From Apium graveolens (Eukaryota > Streptophyta > Magnoliopsida > Apiales > Apiaceae), in contig NC_133653.1 in the NCBI RefSeq assembly GCF_009905375.1, positions 88,463,004-88,527,003 of the forward strand: a stretch of 64,000 nucleotides of DNA, written 5' to 3'. How positions within the stretch are numbered: the stretch's first letter is position 1; each line of letters opens with the position of its first letter. Under the pieces are notes generated by a model that was given only the letters and a program-made list of their open reading frames with translations, was not told where the DNA came from and did not search any database. The position numbers and the translations under genes are program-made. Below are positions 35,601 to 46,527 of this stretch, piece after piece.

Positions 35601-36268
35601 TTTTCTTGACTTGGGTACTTGAGTGGTGTGGTGTAAAATATAAGTATGGGTTGATATATAATTATTTGGACAAAAAAAAGTGGAGGTTTGGCTTGATTAA
35701 TTGTGTGGTGGAGTAGAAAAGTAGAAGCATGGTGCATGGTACTTCTTGTCTCCCCTATACTATTCATGCTACTATTCTAGTTTGATTTACTAACTACTAG
35801 CTACACTTCTAACTACTAGTTTGGTGTAGGATCTTGCATGGCCACCTTGCATGGCTTCCATTCACTTCTTATTTAATTTACACTCATGCACTTGTCATTT
35901 TATTCTGATAGTTTTCTCGCATAACATTTCGTTTCGTAGTGAATTCTTTTATTGCTTATGATCCTTTAACCAATTCTATTCCTTTCTCTTGATCATAGAA
36001 ACACCTTGATATAATATTTATTTCACGTAGTATTCCCGGTTCTATGCCATTCCTTACGGATACGAAAACACGTAGTATAATCGTGGATCTTCGAATTCCG
36101 ACGGCTTTTACATTCACTTATTTTCCTCGATAAACAAGAATATGATCTCGGATTTCCAAAATTCCACTATTCATATTTGTGATGAAATCCATATGTACTA
36201 CATAATTAGTTCCAGTTATTATTCACTGAAGTTTTAAAATATTACAAAAAAAAATCAGGGTTCTTACA
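32611..36268 (-). repeat. Solo gypsy LTR E (3658 bp) with TSD ATTTT
   Basis: On the + strand it runs from TGTAACACCCCC to TTCTTACA. This is a gypsy LTR in - orientation, flanked by ATTTT at 32606-32610 and 36269-36273. No internal region is present, so it arose by recombination between the LTRs of a full element. Sequence is diverged from A and I but keeps the same end motifs, the TATA-like box (about 33050-33058) and the short ORF. It lies in an NDUFS4 intron. Confidence 0.92.
32894..32989 (-). CDS. LTR-encoded short ORF (31 aa), histone H3 tail-like, LTR E
   Basis: Product starts MARTRTTARKRVG and ends QPPQLDE with TAG. It is the first ATG after the TATA-like box about 70 bases upstream. 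Of the first 13 residues, 9 match the histone H3 start MARTKQTARKSTG. It shares KRVG with D and I, and RRLF with D. Shorter than the versions in A and D. Function unknown. Confidence 0.4.
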   Translation of the reverse strand: MARTRTTARKRVGDAREYRRLFVRQPPQLDE

Positions 36269-36746
36269 ATTTTTTTTGCATAGTCTTATACTTGGACACT
36301 TTCATCAAGTCCGAACATAGCTCTACATATTAAGATATTAGAAGAAAGAAACTTGCATAACCCATTTTTCCTATTACGCTAATTGCACAAGTTTGAAATG
36401 ACAACAGAAAGACTACAAGATTTAAGACCCTTTTAGCTTAAGAGGTCCAAATCAGGTTCTACAGTCCAAATAAATCTTGTTTACTTTATTTATTAGGAGT
36501 TGAAGAGAGACGTAGAGGTAAATATATCACACTGCTATTAAACGTTCAAACTAAACAGATCCCAAAGTTCAAATGAAGGTGCAGATCCATAGCTTAGATT
36601 TAGCAAATTCAAATTCAATTTCTAGAATGAATAAATAATAGTGGGAGATAATTATACTTTTGGGTCGAGACAAAATTAATTTTTCACTTTCCAGTTTTTC
36701 CTGATCCTTGCTGAGAAGCAGTTCTAGCAGGTGAATATATCACAAC

Positions 36747-37651
36747 CTATCAAGCAAGTAGGAAAAAATGTTAAATTGCATACTATATGTGCGTGCATCA
36801 TTGCATGTGAAACACTCTCAAAGAGAACAAAACATCAGAGAAACAGAAAAGTTTAAGTTAAAAAATTTCCCAACAACAATTGGTCTAGCGAAACTCTAAT
36901 AAAGAAAAAGGCAGTACAATATAGCTTAAAGTCCAAGTACAATTACATCAAAAATCTCAAATTCAAATCCAAAGTATACTTAAGAATGGCATAAGGGACA
37001 TGAGCATAACTGTCACCTGAAAAAATGCATATACATAAGATGAATGGTACCACATATTCTCATACTCATCATATATATCGATACAAGAGTGAAAGTGATT
37101 TAGTTGAAGGGTACTACCTTATCATTTTGAGTAATCTTATGCATATTAGGACATCATTGTGGTCATCATCATGGTAATTTATTCATAAACAATGAGCATC
37201 TAGTTTTAACCTTCTTACTCAAGTAACAAGTCACAGACATATTCTAATAACGGATTCAAAAACACTTGTACCCAACAATATATTATTTGAGTAGACGCTA
37301 ACTAGAAAAAATAATATATTTAATATAAGAGAGCTACCTCGGGGTCAGTGTTAAATTCAATCCGCAACATCAATAACTAACAAGTCAACAGATCAGCTGA
37401 TTTGTTATTTATTGATATTTTCCCACAAGACTGTTCATCACAATTCAAATTATTTTATATTCTCTACGCAACACAAACAAAAACAAATAAATACAAATCT
37501 ACCAGATAAAGCACTACAAGAAAATCAGTAGCTAATTATAATACAATTTACAAAATCCACGCAAATATATATACAGAGAGAGGAAAGAGAGGGGGGAAGG
37601 AGAGAGAGGGAAAGAGAGAGAGAGAGGGGGAGAGAGATATGCATACCAGGA

Positions 37652-37692
<41 letters not shown>

Positions 37693-38568
37693 CGCCTTCC
37701 CTTGAATCCAAAAAAAAGCCTTAAAACCCTAGTTTTGAACACGGACTAAAACCCCAAATTGAAGTCGAATTGAAACCCTAAACGAAACCATAACTAAAGC
37801 CCCCGTAAAAGAAACATACAAATCAACCAAAGGAGGCTAGAATTAAAGTAAACCTTTATGTATGTATAGATTTTGCATAACCAGGAGAGGAGAGGGGAGA
37901 AAGAGAGGAGAAGAGTGAAGAGGAGAGAGAAGTAAGAAAGAGAGAATGAAAATATATTCAGATGTGAAGCAATTAGAGTATTCGATTGTCCTATTTCTCA
38001 AAGGAGGGGTGTTTTTTTTTGGAAAAATCAGAAACAGAGGTCCATTTGCCGCTTCAATTTTCACCTGTTTTGCCTATATATCACTTATGTTTCAATAAAT
38101 TTTTTATTAAAATTTAAGTAGATTAAATATTGATAATTATTTTAAATATAAATTTATATATGTATTCGTATATTTATATTTGATAATTTGTGTATATGAC
38201 TAAAATAAATATATCTTAACATTCACACGACTGGATCGTTAAAAAGATTATTCAAAAAAATTAGGAAAATTAGATGTTACTTTTTTAATACATAAATATT
38301 TTACAAATTATGAGGAAATATATTATTTCTATAAAAATATAAAATCGACTCTAGAAGTACACTATTAACTTTGAAAAATAATAATAATAACATATATATA
38401 TATTTCAATATTAATTTATTTTTATATAAACAACTATTTATTAAAATAAAAAATTTCCGTATATATTTTTCGCAACGCCTTTGGACAATCTATCCTGAAA
38501 TGAAAGAGTATTGAGCACCAATATGGACAATAGGTGATAAGTACATATTATAGTTTATATTTAGGAGT
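36747..38568. other. Region upstream of NDUFS4 pseudogene exons, no gene recognised
   Basis: AT-rich intron-like or flanking sequence. It holds the GA-rich microsatellite at 37574-37692 and a short purine-rich tract at 37875-37950. I searched the - strand for the missing NDUFS4 5' exons (the GIPEEHL region) and did not find them. Confidence 0.5.
37574..37692. repeat. GA-rich microsatellite
   Basis: Interrupted (GA)n / (GAGA)n tract of about 119 bases, with a break at 37637-37650. Long pyrimidine runs in the - strand translation reflect only this simple repeat. Confidence 0.95.
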
Positions 38569-39685
38569 CGATAGATATATATATAATAGTGATATAACCA
38601 AAAGTTTATATCAAAATAATTTTATTTGGTTTACCATTTTAACAGTCAAACATTAGTTTGACTAGTACAACTAACTAGTGTTTAATCCTCAATTGTTATT
38701 TCAATTATTTTAAAAATATTTTTCAACGATTCGACCATATGGATATCAATAGATATATATATTAGAGATATAACCAAAGTTACATATCAAAATACTTTTA
38801 TTTGGTTTGTCATTTTAACAGTCAAGCATGAGTTTGATTTGTACAACTAACTAGTGTTTAATCCTGAATTTGTGTTTCGATTATTTTGAAAATACTTTTC
38901 ATCGATCCGAACGTATGGATGTCAATAGATATATATATTAGTGATATAACCAAAGTTACATACCAAAATAATTTTATTTGATTTGTCATTTTAACAGTAA
39001 AGCATGAGTTTGACTTGTACAACTAACTAGTGTTTAATCCTGAATTTGTGTTTCTATTATTTTAAAATTACTTTTCATCAGTCCGACCATATGGATGTCA
39101 ATATATATATATATTAGTGATATAACCAAAGTTACATATCAAAATAATTGTATTTGGTTTGTCATTTTAACAGTCAAGCATGAGTTTGACTTTTACAGCT
39201 AACTAGTGTTTAATCCTGAATTTGTGTTTTTATTATTTTAAAATTACTTTTCATCGATCCGACCATATGGATGTCAATATATATATATATATATATATAT
39301 TAGTGATATAACCAAAGTTACATATCAAAATAATTTTATTTGGTTTGTCATTTTAATAGTCATGCATGAGTTTGACTTTTACAACTAACTAGGGTTTAAT
39401 CCTAAATTTGTGTTTCTATTAATTTAAAAATACTTTTCATCGATTCAACCGTATGGATGTCAATAGATATATATATATATATATATATATTAGTGATATA
39501 ACCAAAGTTATATATCAAAATAATTTTAATTGATTTGTCATTTTAACAGTCAAACATGAGTTTGACTTGTATATTTAACTAGTGTTTAATCCTGAATTTG
39601 TGTTTCTATTATTTTAAAATTACTTTTCATCGATCCGACCATATGGATGTCAATATATATATATAAGTGATATAACCAAAGTTAC
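38569..39685. repeat. Tandem repeat, ~176 bp unit, about six copies
   Basis: The marker GATATAACCAAA recurs at 38591, 38767, 38943, 39119, 39305, 39495 and 39669, spacings 176, 176, 176, 186, 190 and 174. Each unit shares TCATTTTAACAGTCA, GAGTTTGACTTG and AACTAGTGTTTAATCCT. The longer spacings come from extra TA dinucleotides. The array is cut on the right by the LTR of element G at 39686, so more copies probably lie beyond the window. No coding. Confidence 0.93.
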
Positions 39686-40285
39686 TGTTAGGTCACACAC
39701 ACTGTAGAAGGGGGGTTGAATACAGTGTATAATACAATCAAATCGAATTAAGAACACAAGTATGTAACACAGAATAATCTTATTAATAAAAAAGTGTTGC
39801 AATGGAACTGTTCTCTCTCAGTGATGAACAAATATCACGAGAGCTGCTAGGGTTACAATAAATAATATTCTCGATAATGATAACACTTCTAGTGTAAACC
39901 CTATGTCTGTGTTTATATACCACACAGTTACAAGATAATCTCTAATTGATATCGAATATAATTCTGTATCCTAAAATATATCAATTAGTTATTTTTTCCT
40001 CCAAGTCTTTAATTTTTCACAGAATTCTTCTCCATGCATATCTTTTCTTGTTTTAGTCTCGATCTTCTTTTCCTTAAATCAGCCGCCTTCCTTATCTGAA
40101 AGTCTTCTTAAGTCCTGATATTATCTTCTGATGAATATCTTCTGATATCTTAAGTTCTGATAACTTAAGTTCTGACTTCAGTATAAGTACTGATTTCCAG
40201 TTAAGTCCTGATTTATTCTGTTAGTTAAGATCTGAAAACTAAACACAAATCATTATTAGACATGACACCACAAATATATCTAACA
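39686..40285 (-). repeat. 3' LTR of element G (600 bp)
   Basis: From TGTTAGGTCACAC to ATATCTAACA on the + strand, inserted in a unit of the 176 bp repeat. It contains six TAAGTNCTGA motifs between 40110 and 40240. The only LTR of G in the window. Confidence 0.88.
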
Positions 40286-40300
40286 ATCTCCCCCAACTTG
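40286..40300 (-). promoter_or_regulatory. Polypurine tract of element G
   Basis: On the - strand CAAGTTGGGGGAGAT lies directly before the 3' LTR. Confidence 0.88.
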
Positions 40301-40491
40301 TAAATTAGCATAATATACAAGTTTAATAGATATTTGATGATGTCAAAAACATTAAGTACAAATGCATATGAGAATTTAACTAGATAACTACAACTCACAG
40401 TCCTTGTAGCTTTTACCATCCTTAAAATCTGATATCAGCTTTAGCCTGTATGTCCTTCAAAATTTTAACAGTTGTAGTCATTGACTTGGCT

Positions 40492-43400
40492 TCAGTGTGT
40501 GATCTCTTGGATGTCAGGAGTTGTTCTGAGATAGTTCTTCAGAAGAGTTCTCTCAGCATATTCAAGTTCATTTATCATTCTCATTTTAGCATCTTTAAGT
40601 TCAGCTATATCTTCTCCTATCTGAAAGATAGCAGCCCTGTGATCATTAATCTTTGCTTTCCTTATCTCCTGATCCAGTCTGATTAGATAAGCTTTGTCAG
40701 ACTCCAGGTTAAATTCAACACCCTTAATACCCAAAAAAGTAGTGATCTTGGCGGTATTGGGCTTCATCTCAACTAAATCACCATTGTGAGCTCTATACTT
40801 TGGATAGTATGTGCTGTCAGACTTTACAGAGTAAAGTTTCTTCTGCCTTTAAATATCAGATATTAAGTATCTGGAAGCACCATCTGTTGATCTGTTCTTC
40901 ACTTGAAGTAAAAATAAAACATGTTACAGTTCTTTATAATACTTCAACCGAATTACATCCTTTCTTATCTGTAATACCCTCCCATCTGTCATAAAATAGA
41001 GCATTATTTCTTCATTCAGCCTGGAATTGTAGACCATCTGTATAGACTCCAATTGATTTAATCTTTCTGGAGTTGTCCCTACTCCTGCTCAGTAAGGGAT
41101 GTAGGATCTGAGGTAGAGTTGTGTATTCTTTTCTCATTAGCATTACACAGTCCTTTTTTATCTCTAGCTTCCTTCTCTTGAATCAATCTACCTTGAAAAA
41201 CATTTGTTGAAGTCTTCATAGGTTGAGTAGATTGCCCATGTAGTAGAACTGTTGAAGGTTTAACATGAGCAATGTCAAAGGTTTCCTTTTCTTCTGATGT
41301 CAAGATAACTTGAGCTCTGTCAGAGGTTGCTTGAATATTCCTTTTCTTCTTCAAAATCAGACTTGTATCTTTATCAGCTTTTAGTTCCAGATCCATGGTT
41401 GGCAGATATATCTTTACAGATTCATCAGCTTTTGCCTTACCATTGAATCTAGGATCAACTTCCACTTGTGATTTGGACTTGGCCTTAGATGCCTCAGTAT
41501 CTGTCCTCTCTTTGATCACAATGCCCTTAGGCTTAGGTGGTTTCTTTGCTATGACTTGAGCTTTATACTTTGACTTAGAATTGTCATTTTCAGTTTTCAG
41601 TCTAATCTCTTCTTCCTTCAGGCTTTCAATATCCATGCCTGGATTATCCTTTAGGAACAGCCTTTTGGAGATCTCTTCATCAAGTTTCAGAGTTTGTTCA
41701 TCATAACTTACCCTTTTACTAGTATCAGAACTTGTTATTTGACTTATAGTTCTGGCTTTGCTTGATAGAGAACCCCTACCTTGACTTAGACCTCTACTCC
41801 TTTCAGAGTTTTTCTGGTCTTCATTATCATCATCATTACCCTTCAGTGGTTGATCAGTTGTGCATTTGGACTTAATTACTTGCTCCCCCTTTTTGGCATC
41901 ATCTGGTAGTAGCAGGGAGACAAGCAATTCCACAGAGTTTTGAATTTTATTGAGTTGGTTTTGTTGAGCAGCTTGATTCTTTAAAATATCAGATAGTTGA
42001 GCTTGCTGCTTTTCTTGAGTCTTTTCTATATACTCAATGTGTTCAAAGGCTGGCTTGAAAAACCTTTTCTTGTCCAATGTGACATTCATGTCTTGCTTAG
42101 TCAGTGTATCTTGAATTTGGTCCACCTTGGCTTGAGTTAGTGAGTGTTGACCTTGAAGGTTCCTGGTACTCAATGTAGTAACTCTGAGCTGTGCTTTAAA
42201 GTTATCATTCATCAGCATTTCATCAGCTTTAGCTAGGTGCTCAGCAAGAACATTTGCAGTAGGAACAAAATCAACTTCGTTCCACTCCTTGATCCACTCT
42301 CTTCCTCTGCGAGTTTCACTCCAAGGAACTGGTGCATCCTCCCTCACAAACTTCTTAATCAAATCAGCTTTACCAACTGCTTGTGAGGGTGCATGTCCTG
42401 AAGGACCAGCTGCATCAGCATTTATATTTGTAGCAGCATCACCTGTATTTTCAGCATTTACTTCAACAGAACTTGCAAAGTCTTCAGTATCAGCATCTTT
42501 TGATAGAATGATTGTATGGGAAGCAATAGAAGATTCAGACTTATTAGTATCTAAGTGCTGACCTTGAAATAAATTCTGATCATCTTCTATGAGCTGGTTT
42601 GCTGTCAAGTTCTGATCAACTTCCAACTCCTGATACTCACGCAATTTATGATCCTCAACATCTGCATTCAGAATAGGTGTTGTTAGAATATCTGCATGGA
42701 CATCAGCATCTAGCAGTGGAGTTGTTGGTGGAGTGTGCGGAGAAAGATGTGAAGTAGATGGAGCTCCCAGATACAAGACCACAGGCACATCCAAGTTGTT
42801 GATATCAATTTCAGCACTTGTGCCTGGGTTGTCAGCATGTACTGGAGAGTTTATTGGAGACACATGAGGTGTAGGCATCGGAGTAGTCTCTGGCTCTTGG
42901 ATTGGAGATTTGTGAGCTTCATGAAGTTCTGGCTCAGCCTTTGGAAGAGATTCAACTACAGTAGGTTCTTGTGGGATTAGAGATTCCTGAACCCTTTCCA
43001 CAGCTGCTGCTTCCATTCCTTCTTCAGAGATTGATTCCTCTACAGCCCTTCTTGCTCTTTGCTTTTTAAGTCTCTTAGCTGGTGGAGAGACTCTGGGAGC
43101 TTGATCATCAGAGTTTAGCTTTCTAAGCCTTTTTAGGGGCCTAGAACTCCCAGTTTCTTGAGCTTTCTGAGAAGAAACTTTCTCAGCTACTTCAGCAACA
43201 AGTTCTGATGGTTGAACCTGTGCCTCATCATCAGACTCATCTCTTAAAATCATCTTCCTTCTTTTCTGCTGTGCCTAAGGTACTGTCTTACTCCCCTTTG
43301 CTCTAGAAGAAGAAGGCTTCACCTGATTATGTGCTGATGGTTGGTTGACATGTTCTGATGTATGTGTTTGTTGAGTGATAGTAGTTGGTTTTGATGGATG

Positions 43401-44264
43401 TTGGGATTGTGGTTGTGGTTGTTGTTGTTGTTGTGGAACATCAGGATATAATAAAGAGTAAGTATCAGCATTTATAAGGGCTTGCTTTACTGCTAAAGGA
43501 ATTCTAAGGGGCCCCAGAACTTTCTTTTTGTTATCATCAGTTAAAAGATCAGTAAAAGCCCTTTTAGCTAACCTAAAAGGTTCTATGTGTTCACTTGCTA
43601 GTTGTGGTTCATCTGATGTACAGTAACTGTAAATTAACTGACAGAAACTAGCAAAGTAAACTACATTCCTGTCCTCTGTCATTCTATCTCCTATAAAATA
43701 TAACACAGTCTTTGCATAATCAAAGTGAGACTGGTTTAGGAGAGCATACCCAAATTTGTTGAGTCAGAATCAGAATGGCGTCAAAATTTGAGCAGTTATT
43801 TGTGAACGCCTTGGTGATGCAATCGAAGAAAAAACTCCATTCTCTTCGAATATGAGGGCATTTAAGTTGGCCCAACTTTGCCAAACTCTCCTCATACCCT
43901 AAATTAGCCATCATTTGTTGTAGCAATGGCTCCTCAACAGCAGAACTGAACTGCAGTTCTCCGGTAGATGTAGAGCTTTCCTGACTGTTGTCGGAGTAAC
44001 AACGTACTCCACCTCCTTTACTGTAAAAATGATGCTTGGAGTCCCATCCTTACCACCATCATCATAAAGTCCCGTTCGCCAGAACGTCAGAACTTGAGTT
44101 CCAGATAAAGTGGATGGTTGCGTTAAAGCGAACCCTATTTCACTGTGAGCCAAGAAGTCCTGAATAAAATGAAGTTTCGACGGAGCTTCACTCTTGGTTA
44201 GAATGGCAATGTAGTTGTTGGGGATGAACTTTGCTCCATGAAAGATTAGATCCTTGGGTGCCAT
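40492..44264 (-). pseudogene. Third ORF of element G (after pol), large, broken
   Basis: Read on the - strand from an ATG at 44264 (MAPKDLIFHGAKFIPNNY). Frameshifts near 43920 and 43745 separate the first three frames, which carry RREWSFFFDCITKAF and FIGDRMTEDRNVVYFASFC. A 144-codon frame (43706-43275) ends in TAG and continues in the same frame as a 724-residue stretch (43253-41079), Pro/Ser/Glu-rich with KRLKKQRARR, DDAKKGEQVIKSKC and PKPKGIVIKE. After another break the last frame (40767-40492) gives GIKGVEFN and AELKDAKMRM. Sireviruses often carry an env-like ORF in this place; no signal peptide or viral envelope motif is seen here. The C-terminal third is shared with element B. Function unknown. 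Confidence 0.75.
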
Positions 44265-45747
44265 TAGAAAAGAAGTGAGAAATAAGAATGCCTGAAAGGT
44301 GTTTGGTAAAATATCTGTGTAAAAACCGTCAGTGAATATAGAGAGAATAAGTGTAAAGAGAGAGAGTATAGAGTACAAAAGTAGATAAAAGATTTTAAAT
44401 ATTTTCTCTCTTTTACTTATACACACCACTTAATAGTAGTTAAGACGAATTGGAACAGTCTTTACACATGTCAGCCATTCAGTAGTTAAGACAATATTTA
44501 ATGGGCACGGGAAATAAGTAATGATTACTATACACATACAGTTTTTCAAAAAAAAAACTGTTCCCACTAAACAAATGATTATGACTGTCTTTATCTCACT
44601 TAAACCAATATTCTGATAAAATAGAACCGTTTAAGTATTGACCAAAAATAAATCAAGTAAATAAATACTCCCACGTAAGCATCAGAACTTGATTATTATC
44701 AGAATTTAAAGGTCATCAGAATATGGCTTCTGTACTCAAAAAGTGAATGTTTATTTCTGTAATTCTTCACACAAATACTGATATGGTTTTCGTGGAAATT
44801 AATCATCAGAACTTCCATCAGAACTTGTCCTCGGAATTTATGCAACTGACACTTAAACTGTTCATCTAAAACAACATTGATCACCACAATAATTTTCATC
44901 ATTCATATGGAGTATAAGTGTGTGCTTTAAGCTAAATATTAGACAAAGAGTAAAGTCTAATTCACTTCAGTACATCTTAGAAATAAGGCATAACTAAGAA
45001 CTTTGCTCAAAATCTGTCATTAGTCTGAAGTCTACTATAGAATGAGTTCATGCATGAGTCCACCTCAACTGTTTTGTGCTCATTTTATGCATCTTTTGAT
45101 ATTTTTTTGCACAGTGGCTTCTCAGTGTAAATGAGTCACGACTGCTTATCAGAATTTATGTTGTTATCAAAGTATTTCTCCAGTAATCAGAGAATGTGAA
45201 AAGTCACCAAGAAAATTTTATTTTGCTTTTCTAATGCATATTACTTAATACCAGGAATGCACTTGGGTCTTCCCTTCCACATATATTTTTCTCTAGATCT
45301 CAAAGGAGTACCTGATATTTATTTCTTTTCTTTACTTTTTCTTTTGATAAGTGAGGCTTATCAGCACTTAGTACATCCATAAGATTTACTAACATCAGAA
45401 CTTAACAGATAAGAAGCACTATTCTAGTTTTTGACTTAGTAATAAGATACACAGAGTAAACCTAACCAAGCTCAATATCAGAATTTTCTTGTGTTAAAAG
45501 ATTTCCATATAAACAATTACTTCAAACATGAGATCTTTAGTATATTAGAGACTACTAGGTCAGCATCTAGCACAGTTATCCTCATTGGATTGAATAGTCA
45601 TAGAAACATTCATATCACTATCAGAGTTTAGAAATTCACATCAGAAAACAATCAGCACTTAGGAAAATTTCAATTTAAGCACAGATTAAATGAAGATAGT
45701 AATATCTGTAAATACCGATCATAAAGTCTGATATATCAGAACATAAA
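44265..45747 (-). other. Spacer between pol and third ORF of G, motif-rich
   Basis: No gene, though the frame above MAPKD stays open to 44429 and encodes a hydrophobic stretch (FYLLLYSILSLFTLILSIF). The + strand carries repeated ATCAGAACTT or ATCAGAATTT motifs (near 44685, 44700, 44807, 44818, 45149, 45393, 45476, 45618). These are in the opposite orientation to those in the LTR of G. Confidence 0.6.
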
Positions 45748-46527
45748 CTAAACAGATTTAGAGAAAGAACTTAAAACCATTCCAAGTTCATTTACCAATC
45801 TTGTAAAAGTAGCTTCACACAGTGGTTTTGTGAATATATCTGCTAGTTGTTGATCTGTTGGAACAAAATGCAATTCCGCTGTATCTTCCATCACATGTTC
45901 CCTTATGAAGTGGTACCTAATGCTGATGTGCTTTGTCATTGAGTGCTGAACTGGATTACATGTCATAGCAATAACACTTTGATTATCACAGTAAATGGGT
46001 ATTTTGAAATATGTTAACCCATAATCCAGTAACCGATTCTTCATCCAAAGAATTTGTGCACAACAGCTTCCTACAGCAATGTACTCTACCTCTGCAGTTG
46101 ATGTGGAAATTGACTTTTATTTCTTGCTAAACCAAGAAACTAATCTGCCTCCAAGAAATTGGCAGCTTCCACTTGTGCTTTTCCTGTCAATTTTGCACCC
46201 TGCAAAATCTGCATCTGAGTAACCTATTAGCTTAAAGTCTGATTCCCTAGGATACCACAATCCTAGATCAACTGTACCCTTAAGGTACTTGAAAATTCTT
46301 TTCACAGCTGTTAAGTGAGGTTCTCTTGGATCTGCTTGAAATCTTGCACAAAGATAGGTAGCATACATGATATCAGGTCTACTTGCAGTTAGATAGAGTA
46401 ATGAGCCAATCATACCTCTGTAATCAGTAATATCTACTGATGTACCAGTATCCTTATCCAATTTTCTTGTAGTGGCCATAGGAGTGGATGCACTTGAACA
46501 GTCTTGCATTCCAAATTTCTTCAACAA
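45748..46527 (-). pseudogene. RT end and RNase H of element G
   Basis: Frame 46527-46117 reads GMQDCSSASTPMAT, YRGMIGSLLYLTASRPDI, then the RNase H start GYSDADFAG with the catalytic Asp and RKSTSGSCQFLGG. After a stop at 46117 the same domain continues with STSTAEVEYIAVGSC and, in 46044-45748, IYCDNQSVIAM, TKHISIRYHFIREHV and LADIFTKPL, the standard copia RNase H end. The product would degrade the RNA strand during reverse transcription. One stop and small shifts inactivate it. Confidence 0.9.

Larger units (their letters stand above)
31227..36746 (-). pseudogene. NDUFS4: NDUFS4 (complex I 18 kDa subunit) pseudogene, four 3' exons
   Basis: Four exons on the - strand match the end of plant NADH dehydrogenase Fe-S protein 4 (FRO1 in Arabidopsis), a nuclear-encoded accessory subunit of mitochondrial complex I. 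Exon 36658-36746 reads VVIYSPARTASQQGSGK then KINFVSTQ. Exon 31938-32067 reads WENPLMG then [17 protein letters not shown] and AERHGWEYA. Exon 31729-31758 reads VKKRQTPLLK. Exon 31227-31280 reads IKTYAENFKWKGLPEKQ and a stop. GT/AG sites fit at each junction and the split Lys codon AA/A joins the first two. Two conserved Trp codons are TGA (GK-W-KINF and MG-W-TS). Solo LTR E lies in the intron 32068-36657. Upstream exons were not found, so it is also 5' truncated within the window. Confidence 0.88.

Noticed and set aside
34229..35767. Several 60-90 codon frames inside solo LTR E
   Set aside because: Within an LTR, no conservation seen with A, D or I and no domain.
31938..36746. TGA read as Trp through a variant or organellar code
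   Set aside because: The gene has nuclear spliceosomal introns and plant mitochondria use the standard code; other Trp codons are TGG. A pseudogene or sequence error is simpler.
37330..37400. Possible upstream NDUFS4 exon on the - strand (RIEFNTDPE followed by GT)
   Set aside because: No residue match to the GIPEEHL region of NDUFS4, and a stop is found in one adjoining frame; too weak.
37512..37524. CACTACAAGAAAA, a possible second CACTA terminus
   Set aside because: No subterminal repeats follow and no matching inverted end was found nearby; probably chance or a lone relic.
42289..42561. + strand 90-codon frame opposite the third ORF of G
   Set aside because: Shadow of the long - strand frame with biased codon use.
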